Shown: positions 46,951 to 59,515, counted from the stretch's first letter. The stretch is DNA of 64,000 nucleotides from Dolomedes plantarius (GCA_907164885.2 OU015501.1:26751083-26815082); one strand, 5' to 3'. Numbers and translations: made by a program. Notes: generated by a model from the sequence alone, not told the origin.

Positions 46951-48207
46951 CTCGCGTTAAGTTTGCATTTGGAGACGGTTTGCAATAGCTGGCAACTTAT
47001 CGCTATTTTCAGTTTCACCAAAAATTACTTCTTAGAACCAAAGGAAAGCCATATTTGGCGACTAATCTTCTTTTCTAAATAAATTTTACTGATTTTTTAT
47101 TTAGTGTTGGGAGATTCATTCATCCTTGCACATACATAAAACGGTTAATATTTCGAAAGTTGAAATGACATTTTAAAGTCAAGTAAACAATTGAAGTTGT
47201 TCTATAAAATAATTTTAATTATAATTTTTAATTTGCCTTTCAGTTGTAATAATTGAAATACTAGATTATAAACAATCTAATTATGACACTGAACATTTAC
47301 TTAGAAGGAGAAAATAACCAGATAGGGTTTATTTATATGTTTTATATGAGCTATACATCTCTTTTTTTTCATATTTATTTAATATTTTCTTGTGTTTCCA
47401 ATATCTATAATACTTTTAACATCTAATATTTTATAAATTTAATTTTCTCCACATACCTTGTATATTAGATTTTCATTATTTAGCAATATTGATACTTATA
47501 CTGTTATAATTTTCCCCCATGAGAGAAGCTTAAAGAATGTTTGCATTAACATTTTTAAAAACACTTTTTACATACTTTCAAACATTCACTCATATCATTC
47601 GTTCCTTTCTTGAATGCTTGTTACATCGAATATTAATACATTAATTTTAATGAACCTTTTACTTTTTCAGGTTCCATTATGAAATTTCTTTAGTTGATGC
47701 TTTCTTTATTTGACTGATGAGAACTTTTTATAAGTAGAATATGAATTGAAAATCGCAAATTCTTTTCTGTCCTTTGTACAGTATACAGGATTGAAAAATA
47801 ATTTTTTTATAATGAACTATGATTTAAAATTTAACATATACTAAGCAACAATTCTATTCATAAGTAATATACTTAACAATCAATTACTTATGAATAGAAT
47901 ATGTAAAAAAGTCTTTAGTGATAACGCTAAAACAAATAATCTGCTGAATTACATGCAAAATACAGAATATTATTTTTAGATTTATAATAGTACGAAAAGA
48001 GTATATAAGCATTGGATATTGATATTTATTAAATTCTAAAAATAACCAATAATTAATTTGTTAGAACAAATAATTTTTGTTTTCTCATTAATCCTATTTT
48101 CTTGCGGCCCACAACAGCTTTCCATAAAGTTATATGGCCCTCATCAAATTTCCAGTTGTGCAGGCATGCTCTAAACAGTAATATTATAAAGATATATTTC
48201 CCACTAA
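46951..48207. other. Intergenic, no gene recognised
   Basis: AT-rich. An inverted pair ATTCTATTCATAAGTAATAT / ATTACTTATGAATAGAAT lies near 47852-47900, with a short loop. No coding signal. Confidence 0.5.
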
Positions 48208-48480
48208 CCTTGTTACCCGTGTTTCGCTACGTGTTACCCGTGTTTTGCCCCTTACCTGTGTTTCGCTACGGAGTACATTCAAATTAAATACAACAGTCAA
48301 TGTATACAATTAATGCCAAAAAAATATATATATATTTATAAAAAAATCGTAATGGATATTTTTATAGACAAAACAATGTAAAGGAAAATATTCAAATTAA
48401 GTACAACGGTCAATGTATGCAATTATTTGCAATATATATGAATAATTTCAAAGGGAAAATATCACAGTGTTTAAGTAAAA
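48208..48480. repeat. Dispersed repeat (GTTACCCGTGTTTCGCTACG type)
   Basis: ACCCGTGTTTCGCTACG occurs with two tandem variants, then GGAGTACATTCAAATTAAAT and CAATGTATACAATTAATGCC as in 19955-20010. Part of it is duplicated at 48398-48430. A TATATAGATA-type end at about 52912-52922 could be its far terminus, which would make the element 4.7 kb. Confidence 0.55.
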
Positions 48481-49223
48481 AGTAACAAACTCCATTACTT
48501 GTTAAAATCTACTAGCCAAAAAAGTCCACTGATCAGACACTGCTTTTTAATTTTACAGCAGCACTGAGCAAGTACTCATTTAGCTTAATACACTAATATT
48601 TTAGACAGCTTTAGTCAGTAAATTAATCATTCACTGAATATTCATATAAAACACATTATTTTAACCTAGTGATTAAACAGTAAACAATAACTACATATAC
48701 TAATTTAAAATTATATTTTGAGAAAGAGCTTTCATAAAAACATGTCACACTTGTGAATATATTTTTCCTGTTTGACACACATTATAATGAACAATCTACT
48801 AATTAAACCATGTAAAGCGGTAAATAGAAATACATATACTTACATAATATGGATGGAAAATAGCTTCATAACAGGCAGCAGCAAAAGTAACGTTTATTTT
48901 ATTTCACAGTGAACTACTAAGGACAAAAGTTGAAACACATAGCTAATAATTAATATTCTCGAGATGCTATAGAACTTTATTTTTTTAATTCAACATTATT
49001 AATGAATACATTCACAGCAATTAAACTGAACATATAATGGGGGAGAAAAATGGTTTCAATGACAAAACAATCACTTTCAGCAATGATCAGATGCCTTAAA
49101 AAAGAAAAATAAATACATTATTTTTAATTAAGTTTAGTTAGATGATTACAAAATCCCTGTCATTTCCATCTTAGGTACACGTGAATTACTTCTAACAACG
49201 AAAAAAGTTATTCTTATGAATCA

Positions 49224-49228
<5 letters not shown>

Positions 49229-49277
<49 letters not shown>
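49229..49277. repeat. (TA)n microsatellite
   Basis: TA tract of about 48 bases. Confidence 0.95.
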
Positions 49278-49282
<5 letters not shown>

Positions 49283-49689
49283 GTATAACATACATTTATA
49301 GCAGGACTTCCAGTACTAGAACTTGAAAGAAAATTATACCATCAATCAGTTCCTTCTTTTTCAACCACCCTGATAAAATAGAAACATTAACATTTATCAT
49401 TAAAATAATTTCTATAAAATTATACATAAAGCTGTTAATAGATATAGCACATTCAAATGACACATAACAATCTTTAGCTCCTTTCAGACAATACTCATTG
49501 GATAAAGATCTGAAAGGGTAAAAACTCATAAATACTATTAATTGTAAAAATTACATCTGTAACATCACACAGAAGTCAATAGCTTGAATGCATGCCCACT
49601 GCATAATCAATACTTCCTTTCAGCCGATATGACTGCATGAATATCTGAAAGGGAATAAACTTATTAATACTGTTAGTTCTAAAAATTAC

Positions 49690-50800
49690 ATCTGTTAGAC
49701 AATTGATGGATACAAATTAACCAATAAAGTTGTAAGGCTAAAATTATATGAATTAGTGCCGTGAGTGCTGTCAACACATATTTTCCCCCCCTCCAGATTT
49801 TTAACATTTTCAGTTGAAATTTAGTCATTATGACCAAAGAGAAATCTTCATTTTTCAAAATTCCATGGTTGACTCCCTGCTCTTTATATAACACAACTGG
49901 TGAATCATCTTCCAAATCACTCATATCCTGGACCCACATCTTTACACTCACAGCATCATTCGAGTTAAATTTCAGGCTATTACACAAATGAATGTGGTGA
50001 GATAAATTATATAAGTCCATGCAATTTAGAAGATGGATTCTCTGGAGTCCGTTTTGGCCAATAGAATCTCTTACGTCATCTAGTATTCTTTGAAACGAAA
50101 CATACAATTATTTTGAGTTAAGGGAACAGTGGACATTAAAATTTTTTACCCTTTATCACAGAGATATGAAATTTTTGATGTATATACATTTCACCATAAG
50201 TATATAGAATACCTTAAAAGAAATTTCTAATCTTATTAAAATATTAAGAGTTTTAAAATTTTTTAATTTATAATTCTTCTTCCAACTTAATTTTTGAGAT
50301 ACTTCCTCGATTTTACATTTGAATAACTTAAAACTGTATTAAAAACAAATCTGGGAATCAATTATTTAATCCCTTGAATAGTTAATTTTTGAGAGATTAC
50401 ATTCAACATTCAATCATACAAACTATGTAAAGATAATCAAAAAATTTTTTAATAGTCACTATTACTTTACTTAACAATAAAAAATTTATAATAATTACTC
50501 TAAAACTAAACTGTTTCCAACACATTCATTAAAGCCCCATAATAATAAATAGTCTCATTGCACCTAGAAATATTTATAAAGCTCATCAGCAATTTCTGAT
50601 TTTTCTTTCCTTGAAAGAAACAAATGTCCAATTTCATTTGCATAGCCAAAATGGGTCTTCTAAAATTTTACTTTTACGCCTGATTCACTGACTTTTACAT
50701 TCATTGATGATGGACAACAAGTGTTGATTTTCTTTGAGCCTACTCCTTTAAGGTTCCTCATTCCTTTAGACTGAGATGAAAAATTTCCAGATCTATAAAT
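49690..50800 (-). pseudogene. Mutator-like (MULE) transposase relic
   Basis: On the - strand, reading from 50800, an N-terminal region gives KGVGSKKINTCCPSSMNVKV, then after a stop THFGYANEIGHLFLSRKEKS and EIADEL. A second block (50107-49690) gives FQRILDDVRDSIG, LQRIHLLNCMDLYNLSHH, SVKMWVQDM and SPVVLYKEQG; then DFSLVIMTKFQLKML and KYVLTALTALIH, where intact members have a catalytic ICxDxTHGT-like box. That box has lost its acidic residue. The family identity is from memory of arthropod MULE-type proteins. Confidence 0.5.
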
Positions 50801-51425
50801 AAAATGAATTATTATTTATCCTAAAATAAACATTTAAAAAAGAAACAAATAAGAAAAAAAAAAAAAAATTTACCTATGACATGTAAAGTATAAAAATTTT
50901 CTGTGGCTGTAAGGTTCTTACACCCTGTTAATTGTATGTAAGAATATTGCCACTTTTCTCTACTCCTTCTTTCAAATCCCAGAAATCTGGAAAAAATTAT
51001 TATTAGTAATAATCCATTATTAAAATTTTCCTCTGGACAAGAGAGAATTTCCGCTCAATGATTGGTGGATATTTTTCTACCCTTTTTTCCTTCAATGACC
51101 TGCAGAGAAGCGTTATACCATGAGCATGCAAGGTGCTTTGTACAACTAATTCTGTTTTTGCACGAACTTTTCTTTTACACAAATTCAAAATAAATTTTCA
51201 TTCTCTTTTTACATGAGCCATTTTGATTTAACACGAGCGGTCCAATCCAATCCCACAAATTTTTTTTTGGGCATAAATTCTAAGAAAATTTTTTTTTTAT
51301 TTGTGGCGTATTATTTTTAGCGATAGTGTATCCAGTTCTGTTTTGATTCAAGAATTCAGTCCGCAAAACCATTTTCTTCTTTTATTCTATCACACATGAA
51401 GCTACCATAAGAACAATGAAGAAAA

Positions 51426-51776
51426 ATGAAGCTGCAATTAGGTAGTTCGTATGTTCTAGAACCAAACCCCAACATCATTACAATGACACACACAATTGGT
51501 GGAGAAGGATTCGATAATCTATCGTTTGAAGTTATTGATGAATTATTAGTCGATAAAGCCTTAAGCGAAGAGGAAATATTAGGGGTTGTCCTTAAGACTC
51601 CGAATCCCACAGAACGTAATGATAATGTAGAAAATGATCCTGTTCTAAATGTAGATTTATTAAAAGAAGGTCTGAGACTGGCCAAAAAATTGGGTAATCA
51701 TTTTGTCAAACATGATCCTAATGAGGAACGCGTTGGGAAGTTTCAACGGGAACTGAAGTTGTTGACAGCCTCTTAG
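51426..51776 (+). pseudogene. Possible Tigger/jerky-type transposase C-terminal fragment
   Basis: A 116-codon acidic frame has ALSEEEILGVVL, then NVDLLKEGLRLAKKLGNHF and FQRELKLLTAS. This resembles the acidic linker and C-terminal helical region after the DDE domain of pogo/Tigger/jerky proteins. No catalytic domain precedes it here. Identification is weak. Confidence 0.35.
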
Positions 51777-52189
51777 AGAATTATATAACAGCCTAACCAA
51801 AACACAAAGGTTAATAACTGAATTCGTTCATAAAATTGGTGAATCATCAGCACCAGAGGAGACTTGTGCTGATTTTGCTCACGAGATCACAGAAAGACTT
51901 TTATTAATAGAGGAAGAAGACTATGTCCACACCATTTCTAGTGATAGCAGTGATATTCAAGTTGTACACAAACTTATGCGTCGTTTAGGCCACCCGTCCA
52001 ACAGACAAATGGCTTTGAATTGATTCAGTGGAAGGGAGAATTTTCATAAGAGTATTAACACTCACCACTACCTTGTATGATATCAGCATACCTGCGTTAC
52101 AAAAAGATAAATTTTCATGTGCCAGTCTGGAATTGAATTCTAACGGAGCAGCATTAACATCTTGAGACTCGAGCAAAATAAAATTTAAA

Positions 52190-53167
52190 TATTTTTTTAT
52201 AATTATAGTTTATTAAAACAAATGGGCATTAAAAAGCTTGTTTTTCAAGAAATTAATGAATTTTTTAATATTTCAGGGGAGCACATCAATTTTATTGAAT
52301 GTTATACACATGAATAAAAAGAAAACCCAATATAAAAAATATAAATTTATAATTCAAGTCCTCAGAATTCAACTAGATTTACACTTTCATCATTGGAGCA
52401 AAAAAACCTGAAAAGTAACAATCTCAATTTTACTAACAAAAATCAATTTTAAAAAAATATTAAAGCAATACAAATAATCAAATATAGATAAATATTAAAA
52501 ATAGAACCAAAAGAATAGAATGCAACTAATTCAGTTACCAATAACACAAAAAAATATTTTAAATCATATTAAGCAATGAAAAACATTATACACACTTCAA
52601 TAATAGCAAAACAAAATATGATCGTAAAATAATCTTGTCAGTGATTAATTTTTTAGTGAGAATCATGCTGTGTTTAAGTTTTGTTCAGTGGAGTACGCAT
52701 TTAGAATTGAAATATCTCTAAAACTATTAAATTAGCAGAATAAGTGTACACAGAAAATATTATCTTTTAAAGCTCTTTCCAAATATGTAACATTTATCTA
52801 CTTTCATGAGAAAAAAAAACATTGATATTGACAATTTCAAATATGGCCGAATCTCATAATGGAAGCCCAGTTCACCCGGAATTGTGACACGACAGACACA
52901 GCATTTGCTTTATTTATATAGATAACATTAAAAGTATTATACAGTTGATTGATGAGCAATGTCTACATGTTTGGTAAAAAGTGTTGAGAATCATGTTTAT
53001 ATATTGTATATTGTTGCAGTATCATGTATATACTTTGTTGCTAAGTACAACCATTATTGTAAACCGAATGTAACATATAACTATCAAGTGAATGTAAAAC
53101 AGTTAAGTTAATAAAGTACTGAGAGCAAAAAGGAAAACGGATGTAAAACGCAGTGTGGTGGCTGTCG
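52190..53167. other. Intergenic, no gene recognised
   Basis: AT-rich up to the Merlin element. A TTTATTTATATAGATA terminus-like motif lies at 52908-52923. Confidence 0.5.
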
Positions 53168-53476
53168 CTAATAAGGGGGATACTCTCGATTTGTGTGCAC
53201 CGCCGCCATCTTGGATTTTTCCGCCACGATTTGGCGCGTTTCGCTGGGCGATAATTATTTCGTTCTGGTACCTTCGTTAACCAATGAAATCGCGTCGATT
53301 GAACGACGGCATTTTTCTGAACTCCCATTGGAGGGGGGGGGGGGTGTCGGGGTTGCAATTAGCTCAACTAATCCACATTTTTCATAATCCTAGATTACTG
53401 TGCACTTGCTAATTCGCACGCTCTGGTTATCACAGCACTCGAGACCGCCGGATTAGTAATCTATCTGCATCTTAAA

Positions 53477-54595
53477 ATGCATCCATCTCTTATTGGTTTT
53501 TCTCATCATACTGAGCACAGAATTATAGAAAATGATGAGTGTGCTATTTCTTTTTTGCAGGATTTAAATATTCTTCCACGGGAGAGCGACGAAATGGAGT
53601 GCACCGCATGCGGTTCGAAAATGAGAATTTCGCGAGAATCGAGGATGAAGTTTGGTTGGAGGTGGAGGTGCAAGGAGAAAAAGTGTAGTGTGACAGTTAA
53701 CCCACTGTCAAACACATTTTTTGAACACTCTAAGCTGTCCATCAGGGAAATACTGAGTATCATCATTGACTTTGTTCGCAAGCGCAAGGTTACTGAAGTG
53801 CACAGGGACATGTGCGAATGGAGGAAGTACAATGGATTACCCAAAATTCATATACGTAGTGTGATAGATTTTTTTTTCTTTTGTAGGGAAGTTTGTGAGG
53901 TTTATGCGTCGCATAATAGTCAGTTACTTGGGGGACTACATAAGACGATAGAGCTCGACGAAACCTTTTTAAGTTCTCGCAAGTATAACAGGGGTAGAAG
54001 AACAGCCCCGATGTCAGAGACCATTTTTGGGATCTACTGTCGTGAAGACAAAGAGGGGCTATTCTTCCGTGTAAAGTCTAAAAAAAAGGAGGATTTATGG
54101 CCTTTAGTCAAGAGGTTTTGCCACCCGAGCACCTCGGTAATTTGCACTGACTCTGCACGCCAATATGAAAATATTGATGTTCTTTTCCCGTCAGCTATTC
54201 ACAAAACTACAAACCACAGCATCGGTGAGTTTGTGGGCTGGACTGATCGCTCAAACACGATAAATTCGTTGGAAAACGAAAATAAGCATCTGAAGCTTGC
54301 TTTGAGCTCCAGACGCAACTCCAAGAGCATCAGTCAAGGAATGGCTGTCTTTTTTTACCGAAGACGTCGCCTTCAGACAGAGCTCTCTGAAGGCGAGCGA
54401 ATTTTTAATTTTTTACAGGACTTGAAGGACGTCTATCCAGGTCCCGGGAAACAGGGGAAACAACTTCTGGAGATTGAGCTACCAACCCCAGAATCGGAAG
54501 GAATTGAAGATCTTATGCCTGAAAAAAAGCGACAGAGAACAGAAAACATACTGCAAGGTGACATACCGTTTGTTGACGACAATTGGGAAGGATAA
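53477..54595 (+). CDS. Merlin transposase (zinc ribbon plus ISXO2/IS1595-type DDE), intact
   Basis: A 372-residue frame from ATG to TAA with no interruption. Residues about 36-75 form a zinc ribbon (MECTACGSKM ... WRCKEKKC). The ISXO2/IS1595-like DDE domain follows: LHKTIELDETFLSSRKYNRG (first aspartate and basic RGR), SVICTDSARQYENID (second aspartate) and HSIGEFVGWTDRSNTINSLE then NENKHLK (third acidic region). This protein should bind the element's ends and catalyse cut-and-paste transposition in the nucleus. All expected catalytic positions are present, so activity is possible. The C-terminal 60 residues are basic/acidic without a known fold. A 61-codon frame near 55060-55245 lacks an ATG and may be non-coding. 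Confidence 0.92.
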   Translation: MHPSLIGFSHHTEHRIIENDECAISFLQDLNILPRESDEMECTACGSKMRISRESRMKFGWRWRCKEKKCSVTVNPLSNTFFEHSKLSIREILSIIIDFVRKRKVTEVHRDMCEWRKYNGLPKIHIRSVIDFFFFCREVCEVYASHNSQLLGGLHKTIELDETFLSSRKYNRGRRTAPMSETIFGIYCREDKEGLFFRVKSKKKEDLWPLVKRFCHPSTSVICTDSARQYENIDVLFPSAIHKTTNHSIGEFVGWTDRSNTINSLENENKHLKLALSSRRNSKSISQGMAVFFYRRRRLQTELSEGERIFNFLQDLKDVYPGPGKQGKQLLEIELPTPESEGIEDLMPEKKRQRTENILQGDIPFVDDNWEG

Positions 54596-54888
54596 AGGTA
54601 TGTGGAAATTTTTAAAGTCTATTTTTTAATAATTTGTAATATTATGGCGTGCAGTTTTCAGTGCTGGGGGGAAGGGGGGAATATTATATGTGTATGTATA
54701 TTATATGTGTATATTATATATGTATGAATATTATATGTGTACAAAACAACCCTTCTTTCGTTGCTCCAAGTTTTATTATGATTATTAATAATAACTAACA
54801 CTCAGGCCTCCGAGTTGCCCTACTAACACAACACTAACTTTCTCTCTCAATTACTATCCTGCTTCTGCTCACTTCTTCTGTTCCTTTA

Positions 54889-54936
54889 AAAAAAAAAAAA
54901 AAAAAAAAAAAATTATATATTTAAAAAAAAAAAAAA
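54889..54936. repeat. Interrupted A tract inside Merlin element
   Basis: About 24 A, then TTATATATTT, then 15 A. Confidence 0.9.
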
Positions 54937-55504
54937 ATACTGTTCGTATGTATCCATACGAACCGCAGGGCCCCCACCACACTTTTTCTCCAAGTGATGT
55001 AGGAAGTGCCACGTAAGAAGAAATTGTGCCAACACATAGAGGACTAAATAGGGTTTACGGTGCACAGCTTGGAACACGGCAACAGAAAGAAGGCAACAAG
55101 GGTACAGTCGGCTCTCCTGGAGAGGCCTTTGGCTCGGAGAAATAAAAAAACTAGTGGACTTGATAGTTTACCCTCCCAGGAGAGCACACAACAAGCAGAG
55201 GAGAGGATCCACACGAAACAGCTAGTAGTATGTGCAGTGCATTAAATGTAAGTGCATTTAAATATAAATATTTAAAATGTTTCTAATGTGTGTATTTTAA
55301 ATGTAATTGTGTGATTTTAAATGCGATTGTATATTTAGAATGTTATTGTATTTTTTTTGAAAAGTTACGATTTTTCATAAAAAATACACGTGGATTATGG
55401 GTCCAGCCGAAACCACGTAAAAACAAAGCGCGCCTTGGAAGTTTTACCTCTTGGGTGGTGTGGAAAAAAACTTCAATAATCGAATGCTTTTTTGTAAAAA
55501 TTTT

Positions 55505-55813
55505 CTAAGTTTCATAAATTGAAATGGTAGTTTTCATTAAAAATACTTCAATAATCGAATGCTTTTTTGTAAAAATTTTCTAAGTTTCATAAATGGAAAT
55601 GTTACTTTTTATTAATGCTTTTTTGTAAAAATTTTCTAAGTTTCATAAATTGAAATGATACTTTTTATTAAAAATCCTTCAATAATTGAATGCTTTTTTG
55701 TAAAAATATTTCTAAGTTTCATAAATTGCAATGGTAGTTTTTATTAAAAATGCCCAAAAAAATCTAAGTCCAACCATTACAAGATTTGTTAAAAATATTT
55801 CTAAGTTTCATAA
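55505..55813 (+). repeat. Subterminal iterated repeat of the Merlin element
   Basis: CTAAGTTTCATAA occurs at about 55505, 55580, 55636, 55711 and 55801, each within a TTTTGTAAAAATTTT ... GGTAGTTTTTATTAAAAA context. Related copies are in the sister element (about 13241, 13343, 13439 and 13527). Confidence 0.85.
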
Positions 55814-55999
55814 TTTAAAAAGGTGGTTTTTATTAAAAAAGCTAAAAAAAATTCTAAGTCCAGCGTTTTGAAAACACCGCTTTTAACACATTGGCGAGAT
55901 TTTTTCCACTCCTCAAAACACGGTAAAACCGCCAAGTTGGCGCGAAAAAAATCCAAGATGGCGGCCGTGCACACAAATCGAGAGTAGTCCCCTAATAAG

Positions 56000-56210
56000 T
56001 GTTAGGAAAATTGCTTTTTGTTACTAAGTCTAAAAATTTTCTTGGATTCTGTGGTTCATACTATTCTGAGTGGGACTGGTGTTGCACGACTAGTTGTCAG
56101 CGAGCTTACCGTATACATTAAGGAGGGACGAGTTATTGTACACAGGGGGTAGCAAGTTAAAACTGTAGTTCACAGGGAGTTCGCAAGCAGAAAAATGTTA
56201 AGAACCACTG
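56000..56210. mobile_element. hAT-like end fragment
   Basis: Complemented, its right end reads CAGTGGTTCTTAACATTTTT then CTGCTTGCGAAC, typical of hAT-type non-autonomous ends. The other end is not found. Confidence 0.4.
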
Positions 56211-57550
56211 GGTTAAATTAAAACTTGTTCAAAAATAAACTGTAGGTAAATCGTAATTTTAAAAATGAAAAGAAAAACTGGACCCTCCAAGGGAAATATT
56301 CTCCAAACACAGATAACTACTTAGCTTTGAGTTAGCTATAGGAGTATTAGTCATATATTATCATTCATTCACATTTAAAAGAAGATACACAAATTTCAAT
56401 ATAATTTATTGCTAACAACTCCATCAATATGCATAACAGATTGCAAAATAATTTCAGAATCCAATGGGAAATAAATGTAATTTTAAATGAAAACAATTAA
56501 GTTTTAATTACTGCTAGTTTCATTCAAATAAGTTATGACTTAATATTATTTAAGTATATCAAATAGACACATAATTAATGGAAACTAGATTGAAATATTC
56601 CAGTTGTTTTTCTCAGTATCTGCTAACAGGATTCTAATAGTAACTATTCTCCAGCGGAATAAAATCATTTATGGCAATAGTAATAAGTAATGATGAGGGA
56701 ACTTTATCCTTTAATTTTACAGAATAATTATAACAGTTTATGTTTACTTTTACAAACACAGATTTTGACATTATTTTAGTATATAAAATCAGTTTCAACA
56801 ATGCAATTGTTAGAAGGTAAATAATGCAGCAGAAGATTTTTCTCTTTCTGCCATTAAGTTTTACCAATAATAATTAAAGCCGTGTGTAGAAATTTATATT
56901 TAATTTGGGAAAAACTGTAGAATTTCAAATTTTAAATTAGAACTTTTGATAACTATAATTTTTCCTACAGTTACTAAGTTCGTAAAAAAAGGTCTCTGCA
57001 AACAGTGACTTAAAATTCCCAAGGTATTAACTTTATTTTCCTTTAAAGATAAAAAAAATTTATTTTAATATTTATCTAAGTTAAAAGCCCCATAACAATT
57101 TGTAAGAGAATTTTCTCTGAAGCGCGAGATGGTAATGAAAAAGAGGTCGGCCATTTTGTTCCCGATAGGAGTCGATCTCCATAAACTATGATTATTACAT
57201 AACATTTAACAATTGAATCAAATATTTAGGTAAGAAAAATAGAGAAAGAGTTTTCCCCTCTTTAAAATTTGATTAATAATTATAATAACAATACTATGAA
57301 TAGGCATGCTTTTTTTACTTACAGTCAATTTTATTTAAGAAAACATGCACGAAAGTGCACCTTAAGGAGAGATGAATTAATTTATACTAAAAAGTTAGCA
57401 TTCGGCCAGCAGACAGTATTATTTTATAAGATTATTTGCAAATGAATTTATAAACAAAAAATTATTTCAAAATATATAGAATTAGCATCTTACCTTCATA
57501 TGATGCAAATCTCTCTTCGTCAATCTCTATCACTGTTAAACAAAGAAATA
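56211..57550. other. Intergenic, no gene recognised
   Basis: AT-rich. CGGCCATTTTGT near 57150 resembles a YY1-type site. A 39-base AG/GT-bounded stretch on the - strand (57532-57494) could be a tiny exon, but nothing supports it. Confidence 0.4.
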
Positions 57551-57551
57551 C

Positions 57552-57569
57552 CAGAACAGGTGGCGCTGT
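57552..57569 (+). promoter_or_regulatory. CTCF-like site
   Basis: CAGAACAGGTGGCGCTGT contains AGGTGGCGC, which matches the core bound by insect CTCF. It is a single motif match only. Confidence 0.3.
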
Positions 57570-58099
57570 TGTAGATCACGTGGGGTCGTAATTAACAGTT
57601 TCTGTATTCTGTTAATAAAAATAAATTTGATTGTTTGATTTTTTAGAAAATAAGTAACACTGTAATAAAAGCACGCGTTTTCACAAATTTCCTGCTACAC
57701 ATTTCAAACTAGGATCTATGGTAATGGCTCTAAGCTAAATAATTTAATGCTTAAAGTATTTCCTCTACAAAACTTTTTAGCAAATGTTCATTGATCATTA
57801 ATTAGCAACATGTTTTCTCAATGGAATTACAAAAATAAGTCATTTGTTATTTTTGATTTGAATACCAACAGATGAGCCCTTAATGATTGACTATAAATTA
57901 AATAAAAATCAAACAAAAAGAGAGCACCTACTATGCTAATGTATGAATGTATACCAAAAAATAAAAAGATAGGAACTAGAATGATTCATAAATAATAAAC
58001 TACACATGGATGATTTTGCTCCTTAACAATTTATGCATAAGTAATTTTCTTTAAATAATAAACGCCACATGTAAAAAATTTTGAGTATTTTTTTGGCAT

Positions 58100-58219
58100 G
58101 GAATGCATTATCGTATTTTCCATTAATTTATATGGGAAAAATTGTTTTGCTTAACGAGTGTTTCGCATTACGAGTACAATTCTAGAATGAATTATGCTCA
58201 TTATGCGAGGTTCCACTGT
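58100..58219. mobile_element. Tigger-like MITE remnant
   Basis: Complemented, it starts CAGTGGAACCTCGCATAATG and contains ACTCGTAATGCGAAAC, like other TA-flanked pogo-type MITEs. The other end is degraded. Confidence 0.5.
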
Positions 58220-58220
58220 A

Positions 58221-59400
58221 GTATGTTATATTGTAGTACATGGCTATCCAAATCCAAAACGAAAAAATTATGTTTACTGTTTCAGCCATTTGTTGAATAT
58301 TTAAATATCATGACATAGTTATAAAGTAATCCAAATCCTGACAACATACTCGCCTATACATGATTTTTAATATTTTCTCCAAACCATATTTTATAAGACA
58401 TGAAAAAACCTCAGGTAATGTCTTAAAAGTCAGTGCAAACTGTTTAAAGAAATGTTGTAGCAAAAATATATAACTCATGATTATAATAAGCTGCTTCCTA
58501 AATGACACACAAAATTGTCTGAAAAAGATGTACTCAGAATGTTTAAATTACTATTTAATGCCATCAATGTTTTTAAAGCATTTAAGCAAAATAGGTAATA
58601 AATATGATGATATAAGTTCATAAAATTGTTAAATTTGCAAAAGATTTAAGTCATCAAGCAGTATTTGAGTCTCCATAACTTCGAAAATGTAATGGTATTC
58701 TACATATTCTGGTTAAAGGGTGAAATTTATATTTAGTCTTGAAAAGCAACATCTGATTTGCTAATTTCCTGTACAAAGACCTGACAAATTTATTATTTGT
58801 TCACTAAACGTTTAAATACAAGTAATTACAGGAATTATAAACTACACTAACTGCAAATAATAATTGATTGTGATAATCACTCCCATATGAATATCATAAG
58901 TTAGAAGCGTACAAAGCAAACAGTGCTAATCTATTTAAGATCAAAATAAACCAATTTTTTCTTACAAAAATATAATTCGTTAATTAAATATAAATATAAT
59001 AAATATTGTTAAAGGCTGAGCAATTAATGGCGCCTTAAAATACAATATATAAACCAAAACAAGACTATAGCGATTGAAGTTTTACATAAACGTACTTAAA
59101 TACTTCAATCTTGAGGAAAAATGTAAATAAATATAAATATGTACCTCCAACACAGCAGATACAAAAAAGTATGCTTATGTGTCGTCGTGATCAGCATTTC
59201 AAATACAATGTTCAACAATACCTGTACAAATTTACGTCGTCAATAGACATCAGCAGCCAGCAATTTTTCAATTAACAACGCCAAGCTTCGCAATTTGGTG
59301 AAAAACGGCCCTCAAATTGGCACAGAAGCAAGATACTGCCAAAAGGTTTTCCGTAATGTGAAAATTGTGCCAGGACGCCAAAACCAGGTTGCTGTACTTC
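58221..59400. other. Intergenic, no gene recognised
   Basis: AT-rich, no motif identified. Confidence 0.5.
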
Positions 59401-59414
59401 AGGCATCCCCACTC

Positions 59415-59515
59415 CCTCAAATTTATAAGTTCGAACGCATGCGCAGTCGGGTCGCAGTCAGGCAATCTGAAATCCTCGCTTCCTTAAACTAATGGCTCCT
59501 TGTGAACAGGAAGGC
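59415..59515 (-). repeat. Repeat end shared with 46863-46950
   Basis: The complement starts GGGCCTTCCTGTTCACAAGG, then AGCCATTAGTTTAAGGAAGC, GAGGATTTCAGATTGCCTG and GCGCATGCG. The CTGTTCAC start recalls the 40697/46862 arms, so the repeats may be relatives. Confidence 0.7.

Larger units (their letters stand above)
53176..55991 (+). mobile_element. Merlin-type DNA transposon, complete
   Basis: 2,816 bp flanked by the identical 8-bp duplication CTAATAAG (53168-53175 and 55992-55999). Inverted ends of about 45 bp: GGGGATACTCTCGATTTGTG and (complement) GGGACTACTCTCGATTTGTG, continuing through GCCGCCATCTTGG. The transposase occupies 53477-54595. Downstream lie an A-rich tract (54889-54936) and then five spaced copies of CTAAGTTTCATAA (55505-55813). 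The 8-bp duplication and transposase type agree on Merlin. Confidence 0.93.

Noticed and set aside
55060..55245. Second ORF of the Merlin element
   Set aside because: No ATG start, and no similarity to a known accessory protein. It may be 3' non-coding sequence.
56634..56867. 77-codon - strand frame with a membrane-like N-terminus
   Set aside because: It begins with TTG, has no upstream ATG or acceptor in frame, and no donor follows.
57494..57532. 39-base - strand mini-exon bounded by AG and GT
   Set aside because: There is no partner exon in phase, no family similarity and only a weak polypyrimidine tract.
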